Positions 22,109 to 33,230 of a stretch of DNA of 64,000 nt are shown here, one piece after another. The DNA lies in assembly GCF_023091745.1 (NCBI RefSeq), contig NC_068925.1, forward strand, positions 77,627,085 to 77,691,084, in the 5' to 3' direction. Below the pieces are notes generated by a model. The model was not told the DNA's origin. It saw only the letters and a list, made by a program, of their open reading frames with translations, and ran no database searches. Positions within the stretch are counted from its first letter, which is position 1; the number at the start of each line of letters is the position of its first letter. This stretch comes from Budorcas taxicolor. Lineage: Eukaryota > Chordata > Mammalia > Artiodactyla > Bovidae. Made by a program: the position numbers and the translations under genes.

Positions 22109-23616
22109 CTAGGTTAGGGTCTTTTGCCACAGGAATTCTACCCTTGAAAATCGAAATGTTTAAATGGTAAACACTGGCAGATTCTCAGTTTACTATGTTT
22201 TTCATTTTTAAAATGTTTCATAGAAATACATTTACAGTATTCTTTCTTGAAAAGAAACATCATCAGAGTAAGGCGGAAAAAGTTTAAAGTTTCAATAATA
22301 AATAGTACAAAATAAGGTCATATATTGTTTTATAGCACAGACACCTTCAAAGTTATTCAGGAGTAAGTAGGATTAAAACTTGCCTGCAATTGTGAGTCAG
22401 GGAAAAACACAGAATAAAACATACTGTAGAGGCGTTTGGAGAAAAAAAAAAAAACCTGCTAAGTCATTTTGGGTTGAGATTCTAAAGTATTCTCATTCAC
22501 AGTAATAACCGCCAGAAACCAGGGTCATTTTCCAAGAAATGTATGTTTCACGGACTTTCTGCTTCAGCTGGCGTGTTGACTGCACAGTTCTCTGTTCCAA
22601 ATCTCGGCTCCAGCTCATTGCTGATTCTATCGCATGGGGATTAGGAAGGAAGGCAGTGCTGCCTGGGCGGGAGGAGAAGTCCATCAGCTCTGAAAAGTCC
22701 AGCGTTGACCTGCGCTTTTTAGGGCAATGGGGCCATTTAGACAAGCTGATGGACTGCAGAGCCGCCTGGCTTCTGTTTTTCTTTCCCCCACAGGAGACAA
22801 GACAGGCCCTTTAGCAGTAACCTTTCTCACTCTGCCCACATGAATGGCTCCTTCCCCTCCTCTAAATCATCACCTTCATGGGGTCTAAGTAAATCTCCTT
22901 CCAGTGCTCTTCAAGTTCAGCGGCGTGTTATAAATTGCATGCTGGCTTTTTGAGTTATCTCGGCATTATTTTGAAGATCTTTGGCTATTTTTTGAAAGCA
23001 GCAGATTTGTGGTAAAAGCTTGGACAAATTGTCAGTATCGTTTGCCAGATTTTGAAATTTAACTCTAAAAGTTCCATTCTTCTCAGCGGTAGTCTAATGG
23101 AGGTGCTGTCTCGAGTTCACTCATTAACCATTTTATTAATTATGACAGCAGCCTCCGGGCACTTCTTAGGTATTTGCAGGAATAGATTCACACTGCTTCC
23201 AATCAGGTTCAGACTTCGCATATGGTCTTTTGAAGCTGAGCATTATGAGCTAAAACGTTCTCCAAGCTCACCTCCCCCTCCTGCAAAAGAGCTTCACTCC
23301 TTTGGGGGCCGCTGTCCTCCTCAACTGGCGAGTTACCCCTGCTTGCAGGTGTCTCCTGGTACAATTTCCACAGCTTCTGGCAGGCTCTTTACGCCCTGGA
23401 TGAAGCCACAGCAGGGCCTGTGTTCTCCTCCGGCTCAGATTTCTCTCCTCCTATCCTTCCCCTAAGTGGATCCCACTCTGGCTGCCGACTGTGTAACGGC
23501 TGTGGACACAGACATACCTGTTCTGTCGCAACTGATGTGACTGCGTTCACACGATTTCACCCCTCACCTTTATCCAGCATCTTCGTCTGTGACTTGAGAA
23601 CCAGAACAGCTTGTTA
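22109..23616. other. 1.5-kb repeat-poor block, no gene confirmed
   Basis: The longest stretch in the left half without recognisable transposons. 22490-23230 has balanced composition and few simple repeats. Open frames exist (22493-22744 minus, 83 codons; 22539-22814 plus, 91 codons; 23052-23465 plus, 137 codons) but they overlap on opposite strands and show no known domain or splice context. It may hold conserved regulatory DNA. Confidence 0.4.
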
Positions 23617-23895
23617 GGGGCTTCCCTGGTGCCTCGGTGGGTAAGAGTACACCTGCCAATACGAGAGGCATGGGTTCAATCCCTGGTCCGGGAAGATTCC
23701 ACATGGCGCAGAGCTGCAAAACCCGTGAGCCACAGCTACTGAAGCCTGCTGCACGATCGAGCCTGTGTTCTCCAACGAGAGGGGCCACCAAGGAGAAGCC
23801 TGCACACAGCAACTGGAGAAAGCCCGTGCACAGCAATGAAGGCCCAGATAGCTGAAAAGAAATAAGCAATTTTGTAAATTTCTAAAAAATTAATA
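23617..23895 (+). mobile_element. Long CHR-type SINE
   Basis: tRNA-like head (GGCTTCCCTGGTGCCTCGGT, B-box GGTTCAATCC), then a long body with AGCCACAGCTACTGAAGCCT and AACTGGAGAAAGCCCGTGCA, ending in an A/T-rich tail. The longer body distinguishes it from the ~120-190-bp CHR copies. Confidence 0.8.
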
Positions 23896-23916
23896 ATACT
23901 AAAATTTTTAATAATT

Positions 23917-23931
23917 ATATATATATATATT
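23917..23931. repeat. Short (TA)n microsatellite
   Basis: A simple dinucleotide run, about 15 bp, in AT-rich sequence. Confidence 0.8.
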
Positions 23932-24047
23932 TTAAAAAAGAACAGTTGGGAGGATGATCGGTGTAACCTAAGCAAAATAATTTTTAGCTCCTGTTAAGTA
24001 CAAAATAGATTCATCCCATTCTTTGACTCTCAAATTTACATTACAGT

Positions 24048-24485
24048 TTGAGTATGGCTAAGCGTGGAACATTTCATGCAAGGATGGGCTCGATAAAGGA
24101 CAGAAATGGTCTGGACCTAACAGAAGCAGAAGATATTAAGAAAAGGTGGCAAGAATACACGGAAGAACTGTACAAAAAAGATCTTCAAGACCCAGATAAT
24201 CATGATGATGTGATCACTAATCTAGAGCCAGACATCTTGGAATGTGAAGTCAAGTGGGCCTTAGAAAGCATCACTACGAACAAAGCTAGTGGAGGTGATG
24301 GAATTCCAGTAGAGCTATTTCAAATCCTGAAAGATGATGCTGTGAAAATGCTGCACTCAATATGCCAGCAAATTTGGAAAACTCAGCAGTGGCCACAGGT
24401 CTGGGAAAGATCAGTTTTCATTCCAATTCCAAAGAAAGGAAATGGAAAAGAATGCTCAAACTGCCACATAATTGCACTCATCTAA
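24048..24485 (+). pseudogene. BovB RT N-terminal fragment, 145 codons open
   Basis: From the truncation point it encodes the linker and RT fingers: MGSIKDRNGLDLTEAEDI, then TNKASGGDGIPVELFQ and VFIPIPKKGN. A TAA after HIIALI (near 24483) ends the frame, where other copies have a sense codon. The RT palm continues in the same element from 24501. Confidence 0.8.
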
Positions 24486-25768
24486 CATGCTAGTAAAATA
24501 GTGCTCAAAATTCTCCAAGCCAGGCTTCAGCAATACATGAACCGTGAACTCCCTGATGTTCAAGCTGGTTTTAGAAAAGGCAGAGGAACCAGAGATGAAA
24601 TTGCCAACATCCGCTGGATCATGGAAAAAGCAAGAGAGTTCCAGAAATACATCTATTTCTGCTTTATTGACTATGCCAAAACCTTTGACTGTGTGGATCA
24701 CAATAAACTGTGGAAAATTCTGAAAGAGATGGGAATACCAGACTACCTAACCTGCCTCTTGAGAAATCTGTATGCAGATCAGGAAACAACAGTTAGAACT
24801 GGACATGGAACAACAGACTGGTTCCAAATAGGAAAAGGAGTATGTCAAGGCTGTATATTGTCACCCTGCTTATTTAACTTCTATGCAGAGTACATCATGA
24901 GAAACGCTAGGATTGAAGAAGCACAAGCTGGAATCAAGATTGCCGGGAAAAATATCAATAACCTCAGATATGCAGATGACACCACCCTTATGGCAGAAAG
25001 TGAAGAGCTAAAAAGGCTCTTGATGAAAGTGAAAGAGGAGAGTGAAAAAGTTGGCTTAAGGCTCAATATTCAGAAAACGAAGATCATGACATCCGGTCCC
25101 ATCACTTCATGGGAAATGATGGGGAAACAGTGGAAACAGTGTCAGACTTTATTTTTTAGGGCTCCAAAATCACTGCAGATGGTGACTGCAGCCATGAAAT
25201 TAAAAGACGCTTACTCCTTGGAAGAAAAGTTATGACCAACCTAGATAGTATATTCAAAAGCAAAGTCATTACTTTGCCGACTAAAGTCTGGCTAGTCAAG
25301 GCTATGGTTTTTCCTGTGGTCATGTATGGATGTGAGAGTTGGACTGTGAAGAAAGCTGAGCGCCAAAGAATTGATGCTTTTGAACTGTGGTGTTGGAGAA
25401 GACTCTTGAGGGTCCCTTGGACTGCAAGGAGATCCAACCAGTCCATTCTGAAGGAGATCAACCCTGGGATTTCTTTGGAAGGAATGATGCTAAAGCTGAA
25501 ACTCCAATACTTTGGCCACCTCATGCGAAGAGTTGACTCATTGGAAAAGACTCTGCTGCTGGGAGGGATTGGGGGCAGGAGGAGAAGGGGACGACAGAGG
25601 ATGAGATGGCTGGATGGCATCACAGACTCGACGGACGTGAGTCCGAGTGAACTCCGGGAGTTGGTGATGAACAGGGAGGCCTGGTGTGCTGCGATTCATG
25701 GGGTCACAAAGAGTCGGACACGACTGAGTGCCTGAACGGACTGAACTGAACTGAACTGAACTGAACTG
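24069..25768 (+). mobile_element. BovB LINE, sense, 1.7 kb, with target-site duplication
   Basis: A clean 5'-truncated insertion. AAGCGTGGA occurs at 24060-24068 and again at 25769-25777, directly after the (CTGAA)n terminal repeat (25738-25770). The element runs from the linker region (FHARMGSIKDRNG) through RT and post-RT to the 3' end. It is relatively well preserved, with few frame breaks. Confidence 0.94.
24501..25235 (+). pseudogene. BovB reverse transcriptase palm fragment, 244 codons open
   Basis: Visible motifs in order: GFRKGRGTRDEI, motif A FIDYAKTFD (Asp kept), motif B GKGVCQGCILSP and YADD. A one-base loss near 25118 (GGGAAATGATGGGG instead of GAAATAGATGGGG) shifts the frame, so the last part is spurious. 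The correct frame resumes at 25232-25735, which encodes the C-terminal extension to the end. With only two or three lesions over 1.7 kb this copy is fairly young. Confidence 0.85.
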
Positions 25769-25777
25769 AAGCGTGGA

Positions 25778-26084
25778 TACTTGAATAAAATCTCTTCAAG
25801 GAGTACCATTAGGTGTTTATCTTTCACAACCTACAAAGAGCTGTTCTATATTGTGGCATGTGGGACACGTGGGGCGTGAGGGAAAATGATAATAAATGGA
25901 AAATGGAAATAAATATTCCAGTAAATAAATAAATGATAATAAATGGAAAATGAGTGTAAATGGACCTGCTTCCTGAAAACATTCATTCAAATCGTGCTCG
26001 GACCACACGACGTGTGGTCGTGTGGCAGTGAGCTCTTACAGAGAGGAGAGCTCCCTGGTGGCACCCTACTGTGGCAGTGAGGTG
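25778..26084. other. Unassigned sequence with small duplications
   Basis: A short duplicated word (AATAAATGGAAAATG, about 25890-25953) and a strong inverted repeat at 26003-26025. No gene seen. Confidence 0.4.
26003..26025. repeat. 9-bp inverted repeat with 5-base loop
   Basis: CCACACGAC at 26003-26011 pairs with GTCGTGTGG at 26017-26025 around the loop GTGTG. No adjoining T-run or gene. Confidence 0.7.
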
Positions 26085-26260
26085 GTCAGTCGAGGCCTTG
26101 AGCCACATTGCCTGCCTGGGTCAGCTCCGGCTCCATCACTGCGTAGCTGTGTGCCCTTGGGCAGCAGGAAGGGTCTCTGCGCTTCAGCTTTCTCTTCAGT
26201 GAGGTGAGGTCAGAAATGGCAAATGGTACTTTCCTTATGGAGGCGTGAGGCATTAAAGGA
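26085..26260 (+). mobile_element. MIR SINE
   Basis: The core order of a MIR is visible: GCCTGGGTCAGCTCCGGCTC, then GTGTGCCCTTGGGCA, then CGCTTCAGCTTTCTC. Diverged, as expected of this ancient mammalian family. Confidence 0.6.
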
Positions 26261-26434
26261 GTGTGTGACTGTGCTGTGTGTGTGTATATGTGTATACATA
26301 CAACACGTTCATTGCAGAAAAGCCATAGAAGGCAGTGTTCGCTGCTGTCATCCTTACACCACAGAGGAGGTGTTATCACTACTGCATTTATCAGAGCCAG
26401 ATAGAACGAGCCAGCTGCTGTTATCCTCAGAGGA

Positions 26435-26535
26435 AATGCAATGTAGTGCGAAGAGAGTTGAGTTTGGATCCAGGTAGACCTGGATTCTGGAAGCCCTTAG
26501 CTCTTTTAAGGCAAAGTCTCCCCATCTGTTTTCAA
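26435..26535 (+). mobile_element. MIR-like fragment
   Basis: AATGTAGTGCGAAGAG and CCAGGTAGACCTGGATTC resemble the 5' half of a MIR, followed by a CTCCCCATCTGTTTTC match. Confidence 0.45.
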
Positions 26536-26538
26536 GTA

Positions 26539-26610
26539 TGTGAGATCCGCATACATTTTTGTGAGATCCGCATACATTATTGTGAGATTCTCATACATTT
26601 TTGTGAGTTA
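26539..26610. repeat. 21-bp tandem repeat, about 3.4 copies
   Basis: Units begin at 26539, 26560, 26581 and 26602 (partial), each close to TGTGAGATCCGCATACATTT. The third unit has a few substitutions. The 21-bp period keeps any frame open, which explains an ORF of 93 codons here. Confidence 0.85.
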
Positions 26611-26684
26611 CACTAGATAAGATGCCAATTTGCTAACTACAGTGACTGGTACAAAAAAGCTCCTCTAAAACGGAGCTGACGGAC
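26611..26684. other. Short unassigned spacer
   Basis: It lies between the 21-bp tandem repeat and the CHR SINE; nothing recognised. Confidence 0.3.
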
Positions 26685-26848
26685 TTCCCTGGTGGTTGAG
26701 TGCTTAAGATTCCGTGCTCTCAATGCAGGGGTCCTGGGTTCAATCCCTGGCCCAGGAAACAGACACCGCAGGCTGCCACTAAAGACCCCATGCGCCACAA
26801 CTAAGACCCAGTGCGATCAAATAAAATAAACAATTGTTTTAAATGGAG
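26685..26848 (+). mobile_element. CHR-type SINE
   Basis: Head GACTTCCCTGGTGGTTGAGT, B-box-like GGTTCAATCC, body GCCACAACTAAGACCCAGTG, A-rich tail. Confidence 0.8.
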
Positions 26849-26867
26849 CAGATATTATTTTATTATT

Positions 26868-27083
26868 TACTTCACACTCATGCTCAGTGGTGACCAACTC
26901 TCTGCAACCCTATGGATGGTAGCCCGCCAGGCTTTTCAGTCCATGAGATTCTTCAGAAAGAATACTGGAGTGGGTTGCCATACCTTCCTCCAGGGGACCT
27001 TCCTGACCCAGGGATTGAACCCACGTTTCTTGCGTCTCCTGCGTTGGCAGGCAGACTCTTTAACACTCAGCAACTGGGGAAAT
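26868..27083 (-). mobile_element. Bov-tA SINE
   Basis: Antisense copy with body GTGACCAACTCTCTGCAACC and head ending CAGCAACTGGGG. Moderately diverged. Confidence 0.87.
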
Positions 27084-28852
27084 TATTTGCTTAATCTATT
27101 GTACAATGGATTTTATTTTATTTACCACCAAGAAAGACAGAAAACTGTTAACTGCATAATAATGGTCTATCAAGACAAGATATATTCAGATAAGTATTCG
27201 TATATATTCAGATAAAGATATTTCAGATAAATACAGATGTGGGGGGAAAATGTATGTTAAGCAGATGAAAACAATAGTTTTGCTGAGTGAGGGATCAGGA
27301 GATAGCTAATCTCCGGTGGAGTCTCAGGTCTGGGAAGTGTGTGGAGGTGTGCAGAAGGCAGCCCCTTGGCTTGTCAGGGGGTTCAGGTCCTGGATTAGCT
27401 TTCAAGCCTGGCTGTGAGAGTCACTGGCTGTGACATCATTTTAATCTCCATGGGCACTACAGAAAGCTTCTGGGAACTTGCAGCTTAGCACAGTTTCCTC
27501 CTCCCCAGGTGCCCGGTGCCAGCTCAGGAATGTCGCCCAGCACCCACTGAGTCACTGGCCACCCCGGCCGCTGACCTCCAACACGCGTCAGAGGGTGTTG
27601 GTCAGGAACGAGGGTGGAGGTTAGGAACAAGGCCCTCTGCGCTCTGGGAAAACTGGCAGAACAGGTCTTCCAATAGATATTTTCAGAATTTTCATTAAAA
27701 AAAAAAGTTCTGTGAGCCTGGATTCTTGCATGTTCCCATACTTAGGAAAGCATGAAAGCCTTTAACTAAGAGGTCTGTTCCTCGTGACCAGCAGCAACCT
27801 TCTGTGCTGGGTTGCATGTCTCCCTTTCTCCAAGGTCACAGCTACGCTGGCCTCAGAACAGCCTCTCTCAGCGCCGGAGAGCCCGGGTCCCACCCAGTGC
27901 CCTAAGGAAGCCGGGGCGCAACCGCAGCTCACACGCCTCCTGTCGTGTTTTTCCCTTCCATCGACACTGGCCCTAAAAGTTAACAAAATGAAACCACTGT
28001 CTATGAAATATTTTTGCGATTGCCTTTCTCAAGCCTGTCTATTTTAGAACCAGCCCAAACACAGAAATGGCTCCGAGGCTTCCTTAGGTGTTTCCCTCGT
28101 AACTACAGCTGCACAAGATATTCTTTCCGTGTCCTCTGAGTGACCACAACAAAAGCTGCTTCTTTGTCTTTTTCTGCTTCTAAAACCCTAGAGAATAAAC
28201 TGAGTTTGGGGGACGTTGCCAGCTGTGTGATAGGTCTACAAGGAAAACAATAAGCAATCTCGTCTGTTTGGAAAGATGAATTCAGAGACTACTGCCCTGA
28301 GAGGTTACACATAACACTGGTCCTCTCTCTTCTCCCTCAACCCTTCTTCTGATTAGTGTTCCTTTGAAGGTTGGCTGAGATGAGCTGGAGTATCTCGTCT
28401 AATTTTAATGTGGGCTGTTACAACGTACACACAGAACTAACAACTCTGCAACGCTGGACTCTAAATCATCACTGTCACAGAGGTTAGTCTATGCCACTAC
28501 CCTCATCACACACAGACTTCTCCCTGCCATTAGGGACTTGGGGCCAGCTTATTCCAAAGTCTTAGGACACAACCATTTCCTTTCCCTTCCTCCACACTCA
28601 TTCTTCACTTGGTATGAATCCAAAGAGCTTTTAAAAATTGTGTCAATTTACTGCCAGGTGATGCTGGGATGCTTATTCCTACTCCCATTTCTAATTGTAT
28701 GGCACTCATCTCCCTGCCTCTCTAGAAAGGAGAGAGCTTCTCTTGTCAGATTAAGAAAGGGATCTCAGGATAGGAGCACTGCTTGTATTTCCCCCCACCG
28801 CCCCCCCCACCCCACGGGTATCATTGCATTTTTTCTCATACTAAACTGATGA
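27084..28852. other. 1.8-kb repeat-poor block, no gene confirmed
   Basis: It contains three ATATTCAGATAA/ATTTCAGATAA words (27182-27230), a poly(A) run at about 27696, a moderately GC-rich patch at 27440-27660 and 27840-27960, and a C-rich tract at 28790-28815. No open frame shows a domain. It may include promoter- or enhancer-like DNA, but nothing decisive is seen. Confidence 0.35.
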
Positions 28853-29048
28853 AAGAAAGTGAAAGTGTTAGTCGCTCAGTCATGTCCGACTCTTTTTGAC
28901 CCCACGGTCTGTCCATGGAATTCTCCAGGCAAGAATACTGGAGTGGGTAGCCATTTCCTCCTACAGGGGATCTTCCTGACCCAGGGATTGAACCCGGGGC
29001 CCCTGCACTGCAGGCAGATTCTTTACCATCTGAGCCTCCAGGGAAGCC
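28853..29048 (-). mobile_element. Bov-tA SINE
   Basis: Antisense copy with a small deletion in the body (CACGGTCTGTCCATGG); the head ends TGAGCCTCCAGGGAAGCC. Confidence 0.88.
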
Positions 29049-29097
29049 GCTAAACTAATGAGGTCACCACCAATAATATCCCTGTCCATGTGTGTGT

Positions 29098-29318
29098 GTG
29101 TGCTAACTCACTTCAGTCATGTCTGACTCTTTGTGACCCCATGGACTACAGCCCGCCAGGCTCCTCTGTCCACGGGATTCTCCAGGCAAGAATACTGGAG
29201 TAGGTTGCCATGCTCTCCTTCTGGGGATCTTCCCGACCCGGGGATCAAACTCAGATCTCTTACACCTCCTGCACTAGCAGGTGGGTTCTTTACCACTAGC
29301 ACCACCTGGGAAGCCCAA
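29098..29318 (-). mobile_element. Bov-tA SINE
   Basis: Antisense full copy, preceded by a short (TG)n run at 29089-29101; the head ends CACCACCTGGGAAGCCC. Confidence 0.9.
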
Positions 29319-29552
29319 GAAAGACCGTAAGTCAACCAAAAAAGAACGACTTCTTCCCTTAAGTCAATACAGAGGGTAAGTTTCTAGATGTACTGAAGCC
29401 ACCACCCGAAACTGAAACAAGAAGTTTCTCAACAAAGCTAATTAGACCAAAACGAACTAAGATAGAATACGGTGACCTGACCTAACAGCCCCACGAAGCA
29501 TCTCCTGCCTTGGCCTCATTTGCAGGATCCTTAGCAGCAAGGACAATCTTAA
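29319..29552. other. Unassigned spacer between two SINEs
   Basis: No feature seen. Confidence 0.3.
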
Positions 29553-29763
29553 GTGTTCAGTGTTGCTCAATCAGTCGTGTCTCACTCTTTGCGACCCCAT
29601 GGACTGTAGCTCGCCAGGCTCCTCTGTCCATGGGATTTCCCAGGCAAGAACACTGGAGTGGGTTGCCATTCCCTTCTCCAGGGCATCTTCCCGACCCAGG
29701 GGTCAAACCCAGGTCTCCTACATTGCAGGCAGATTCTTTACCAACTGAGCCACAAGGAAAGCC
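29553..29763 (-). mobile_element. Bov-tA SINE
   Basis: Antisense full copy, third in a 900-bp cluster of same-orientation Bov-tA elements (28853, 29098, 29553). The head ends GAGCCACAAGGAAAGCCC. Confidence 0.9.
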
Positions 29764-29939
29764 CAAGGACACTCTTGCTGGTATTTAAATCTCCTGCTGT
29801 TTTAGAACAAAACTTGGCAACTTGCAGTTTCTCAATGAATTATTGAGTAGAATTAGCTATCAAGCTCCCAGCCATTGCTACAAACACTCATAGAAAAGAA
29901 ATATACTTTTTTACGTAAGTCATATAGAAGTAAAATAAA

Positions 29940-30125
29940 TGGGACTTTCTGGTGGTCTAGTGGCTAAGACTCTGAGCTCCCTGTGCAGGGGGCCCGGGTT
30001 TGATCCCTGGTTGGGGAACTAGATCCCATAGGCCACAACTAAAGATCCCGCAGGCTGCAACAAAGATCAAAGATCCTACATGCTGTAACTAAGACCTGGC
30101 CCAGCCAAACGAAGACACATTGGAC
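29940..30125 (+). mobile_element. CHR-type SINE
   Basis: Head GGGACTTTCTGGTGGTCTAG, B-box GGTTTGATCC, body GGGGAACTAGATCCCATA and AACTAAGACCTGGCCCAGCC. It has an internal AAAGATC duplication. Confidence 0.8.
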
Positions 30126-30394
30126 AACAACAGCAAAAGAAAGAGACAGGTCTGTTGGAGAGCAGAGAAAAATATGGACATGCAACTAGAACATTTTCAG
30201 CCAATTTCTCACTACCCAAAGACAAGGACTCCTAACAGTTTTTGGCAAGTCTGAATTCAGGGTCCAGAAAAAAACTGTATGCAAGCCATACTGTAACACG
30301 ATCCATAGTTCCAACAAAAATATGATGGACGTACATTGTAGAACTGTTTAACTCATAAAGGAACAATCCTTTCCTAAACCAAAGTCATAAAGCG

Positions 30395-30715
30395 GGTTGC
30401 AGGTGGGTTCCTCAAGGAGAAGCAGACCCTGAAATGAAGTCAGGTGTGCAGAAGTTTCCCTGGGGCATAACACCTAAGAAAGAAAAAGAGGAAAAGTGAG
30501 GTTGGGCAGGGGACCGTCAGAACACAATGCAGATTTGATAGAGTCTCTGCCAGCCTGACGGGAACTCCAGGGCAAAGGCTGCCCCTCTGCGAAATTCATC
30601 TTTGGGTGGAAATGGCTTGAATTACCACCTTGCTCAGGCACTGGCTGCTGACCTCCCCAAGAACAGTGTAAACTTGGGTCTAAAAGCTGACTGCTGAAGC
30701 CTGATAGCCATTTCA
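30395..30715 (-). mobile_element. Probable ERVL-class LTR relic (solo)
   Basis: The phrase AAGGAGAAGCAGACCCTGAA and the following text resemble the LTR-like blocks at 53050 and 55935, which flank ERVL-type pol. The strand is inferred from that comparison. No coding sequence adjoins it, so a solo LTR is likely. Confidence 0.4.
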
Positions 30716-31070
30716 ATCTGTGGTGTTGGGGGAGACTCTTGAGAGTCCCCTGGACTGCAAGGAGTCCAACCAGTCAATCCTAAAGGAAATCATCCCTGAA
30801 TATTCACTGGAAGGACTGATGCTGAAGCTGATACTCCAATACTTGAGCCACTTGATGCGAAGAACTGACTCACTGGAAAAGACCCTGATGCTGGGAAAGA
30901 TTAAAGGCAAGAGGAGAAGGGGACGACAGAGGATGAGATGGTTGCATGGCATCACCGACTAGTGGACATGAGTTTGAGCAAACTCTGGGAGATGGTGAAG
31001 GATAGGGGAGCCTGGCATGCTGCAGTTCATAGGGTCACAAAGAGTTGGACATGACCGAGCAACTTAACAA
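30716..31070 (+). mobile_element. BovB LINE 3' end, sense, 5'-truncated
   Basis: Runs from the WCWRRLLRVPW-coding region (with small deletions) to near the 3' end, ending GACCGAGCAACTTAACAAC. Non-functional. Confidence 0.88.
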
Positions 31071-31379
31071 CAAGAACAATAAGACCTTCCTTCAAAATGG
31101 ATCTGAGAGGTGCCTCCTCTAAGGCCACAAAGATGTCCTCTAATGTTTCCTTTCAAAAGAAAAACTGCTGGTTTTTGAGATCTTTAATCCACAAACAATT
31201 TTTTTTTTTTTAGTGTGGTACAAATTAGGCCTCTAAATTGTGCCATCATTCACTGGACAGTCCATCACCTTCCAAGGAACTGTACCGTGACCATCGAATG
31301 TGACTTTGGATATGTTACTGGATAATAGTGTTTGAACACTGAAAGACTGAAAGATGATTTGCTCACTTTGGGGGCTATT
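31071..31379. other. Unassigned sequence with a poly(T) run
   Basis: A T-run lies at about 31200-31212. No gene or repeat recognised otherwise. Confidence 0.35.
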
Positions 31380-31390
31380 CACAATATAAG

Positions 31391-31669
31391 GCAGAGAAGG
31401 CGATGGCACCCCACTCCAGTACTCTTGCCTGGAAAATCCCATGGACGGAGGAGCCTGGTAGGCTACAGTCCATGGGGTCGCTAGGAGTCGGACACCACTG
31501 AGAGAGTTCACTTTTACTCTTCACTTTCATGCATTGGAGAAGGAAATGGCGACCCACTCCAGTGTTCTTGCCTGGAGAATCCCAGGGATGGGGGAGTCTG
31601 GTGGGCTGCCGTCTCTGGGGTCGCACAGAGTCGGACACGACTGAAGTGACTTAGCAGCAGCAGCAGCAG
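31391..31669 (+). mobile_element. Bov-A2 SINE, two units, with perfect target-site duplication
   Basis: Both units and the CACTTTTACTCTTCACTTTC linker are intact, ending in (AGC)n. CACAATATAAG occurs at 31380-31390 and 31670-31680. It is one of the youngest-looking insertions in the window. Confidence 0.95.
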
Positions 31670-31680
31670 CACAATATAAG

Positions 31681-32214
31681 GATTGTAGACATAATATGTT
31701 TTTAAGATGAATCTGCGTGATTAACATTTCCCCCTTACTTTCTTGAGTCTAGACCATCAACAAAACACTAAATTAAGTCCTGATTTGTAGTAGGCTCTAA
31801 TTTCTGTGATGTGAACACTCCCACCATGACTGACTGCAAGCTGCCGGTGTGGTGCCACTCAGCCCAGAGCTGGGAAGAGATAAGCAGTATCACACTGTTA
31901 TATAGTATTTCCTCCAAACAGATAAAGCAGATGTAAATAACCCAAGAGAACAGATAGTGGTAGTATGTACATAAAGAGCATAGTAAATTACAGAAAAATA
32001 ATCAGTAAGTGATGAACTTTGGGTGTTTATTACCTTTGTTTTAAACATAATTTACTTGCAAGTTTATGTAACTTAATTTTTAATAATGTCTGTGTTTAAA
32101 ATTCAGTTCACAAAAATTTTGAAAATGTAACAATAAGCTCTCTTAAGCCAGCCCAAGTCAGCTCCACTATAAACCAGAAATTTCCCTTTCCGGTATCAAC
32201 CTCAGAGGAAGTAG
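31681..32214. other. Unassigned sequence
   Basis: AT-rich; no gene or confident repeat seen. Confidence 0.35.
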
Positions 32215-32660
32215 AGGGCATACACACAAGGACCCAGGTACAAGAGTATCTGTTGCAGGGCTGTGCATAACAGGGGGACGTGAAACTGGCATATCTGTCC
32301 ACAGTTGGACAAACTGATAAACAAATGAGAGTCCATTCATACAATGCAATACTGAATTGTGGTTAAAAATACATGAATTATGTCCTCATGTTTTAACACA
32401 GATACATCCCCAAAGAAGCTGCAAGTACATTCATGCCGTGTGATACCAATTGTGTAAAATTTAAAGCACATGTATTTAAAACCCTGTTTATAAGGATATG
32501 CTTATATAATCAAGGTATAAAAATATGTATGGAAATGAAACACAGAAAATTCAGGATAGCAGTTGCCTCTGGGGATGGAATGAGAGGTAGGAAGGAACTT
32601 TGTATCTATCACATTTTATTTCTTTAAAGAGAAGATGATACTCTGAGCATTAATCATAAA
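32215..32660 (+). mobile_element. Ancient L1 3'UTR (L1M type)
   Basis: Sense text with the old L1 3' order: GCATAACAGGGGGACGTGAA, then CATACAATGCAATACTGAAT, then AGTTGCCTCTGGGGATGGAA. Diverged throughout. Confidence 0.6.
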
Positions 32661-32714
32661 TGAAAGAAAAACCAACATTATGTCCCTGATAGAAGCACAC
32701 AAGATACCAGTGAA

Positions 32715-33230
32715 ATATTCTTGCTATAAAGAGAATTTCTATCTGCTTAAACCTCTACATCCAACTCCCAATTTATGAAAAAACAAAGGAAAATAGGAAA
32801 TGGAGCCACTTGGATGCAGTCATCAAAATCTGCAGTGTGGGTTTCTTCACCAAATAAAGGAAGACAACGGACACGAAAGACAATGGACGAAGGGGTAAGA
32901 AATCTACAGATTGTGAGAGACTTAGCAGATGTGAATCACTTGCAATGTATGGACATTACTTTGGTTCTGATTCAAATGAATAGGGTACTTGTATTATAGA
33001 AGAAAACAGGAAAATTTGAATACTGAATGGATATTTGAGGATTTAAGGAATTACTGTTGTTTAGATGAGATGATGATATTGTGGACATATTTAAATATTC
33101 TTTATCTTTTAGGTATTAATTTTTAAAATGCATGTATAAAGTGATATGATCACTACAACTTGCTTCCAAATAATCTGGGGCAGCTGGGAGAAATGGGTAG
33201 AGGTTTAGGTGAAACCTAAATTTTTATATA
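32715..33230 (+). mobile_element. Ancient L1 3'UTR-type repeat
   Basis: Contains CCAACTCCCAATTTATGAAA, then AATGGACGAAGGGGTAAGAA, then TTAAGGAATTACTGTTGTTT and CTTGCTTCCAAATAATCTGG, an order known from mammalian-wide old repeats. Another part of the same family lies at 43020-43530. Confidence 0.55.

Noticed and set aside
22493..22744. Minus-strand 83-codon frame with a plausible-looking composition
   Set aside because: It has no recognised domain, no splice signals, and is overlapped by a plus-strand frame of equal length. Conservation data would be needed.
28853..29763. Regularly spaced similar sequences as a CRISPR-like array
   Set aside because: The repeated units are ~200-bp Bov-tA SINEs with irregular spacing in a mammalian genome.
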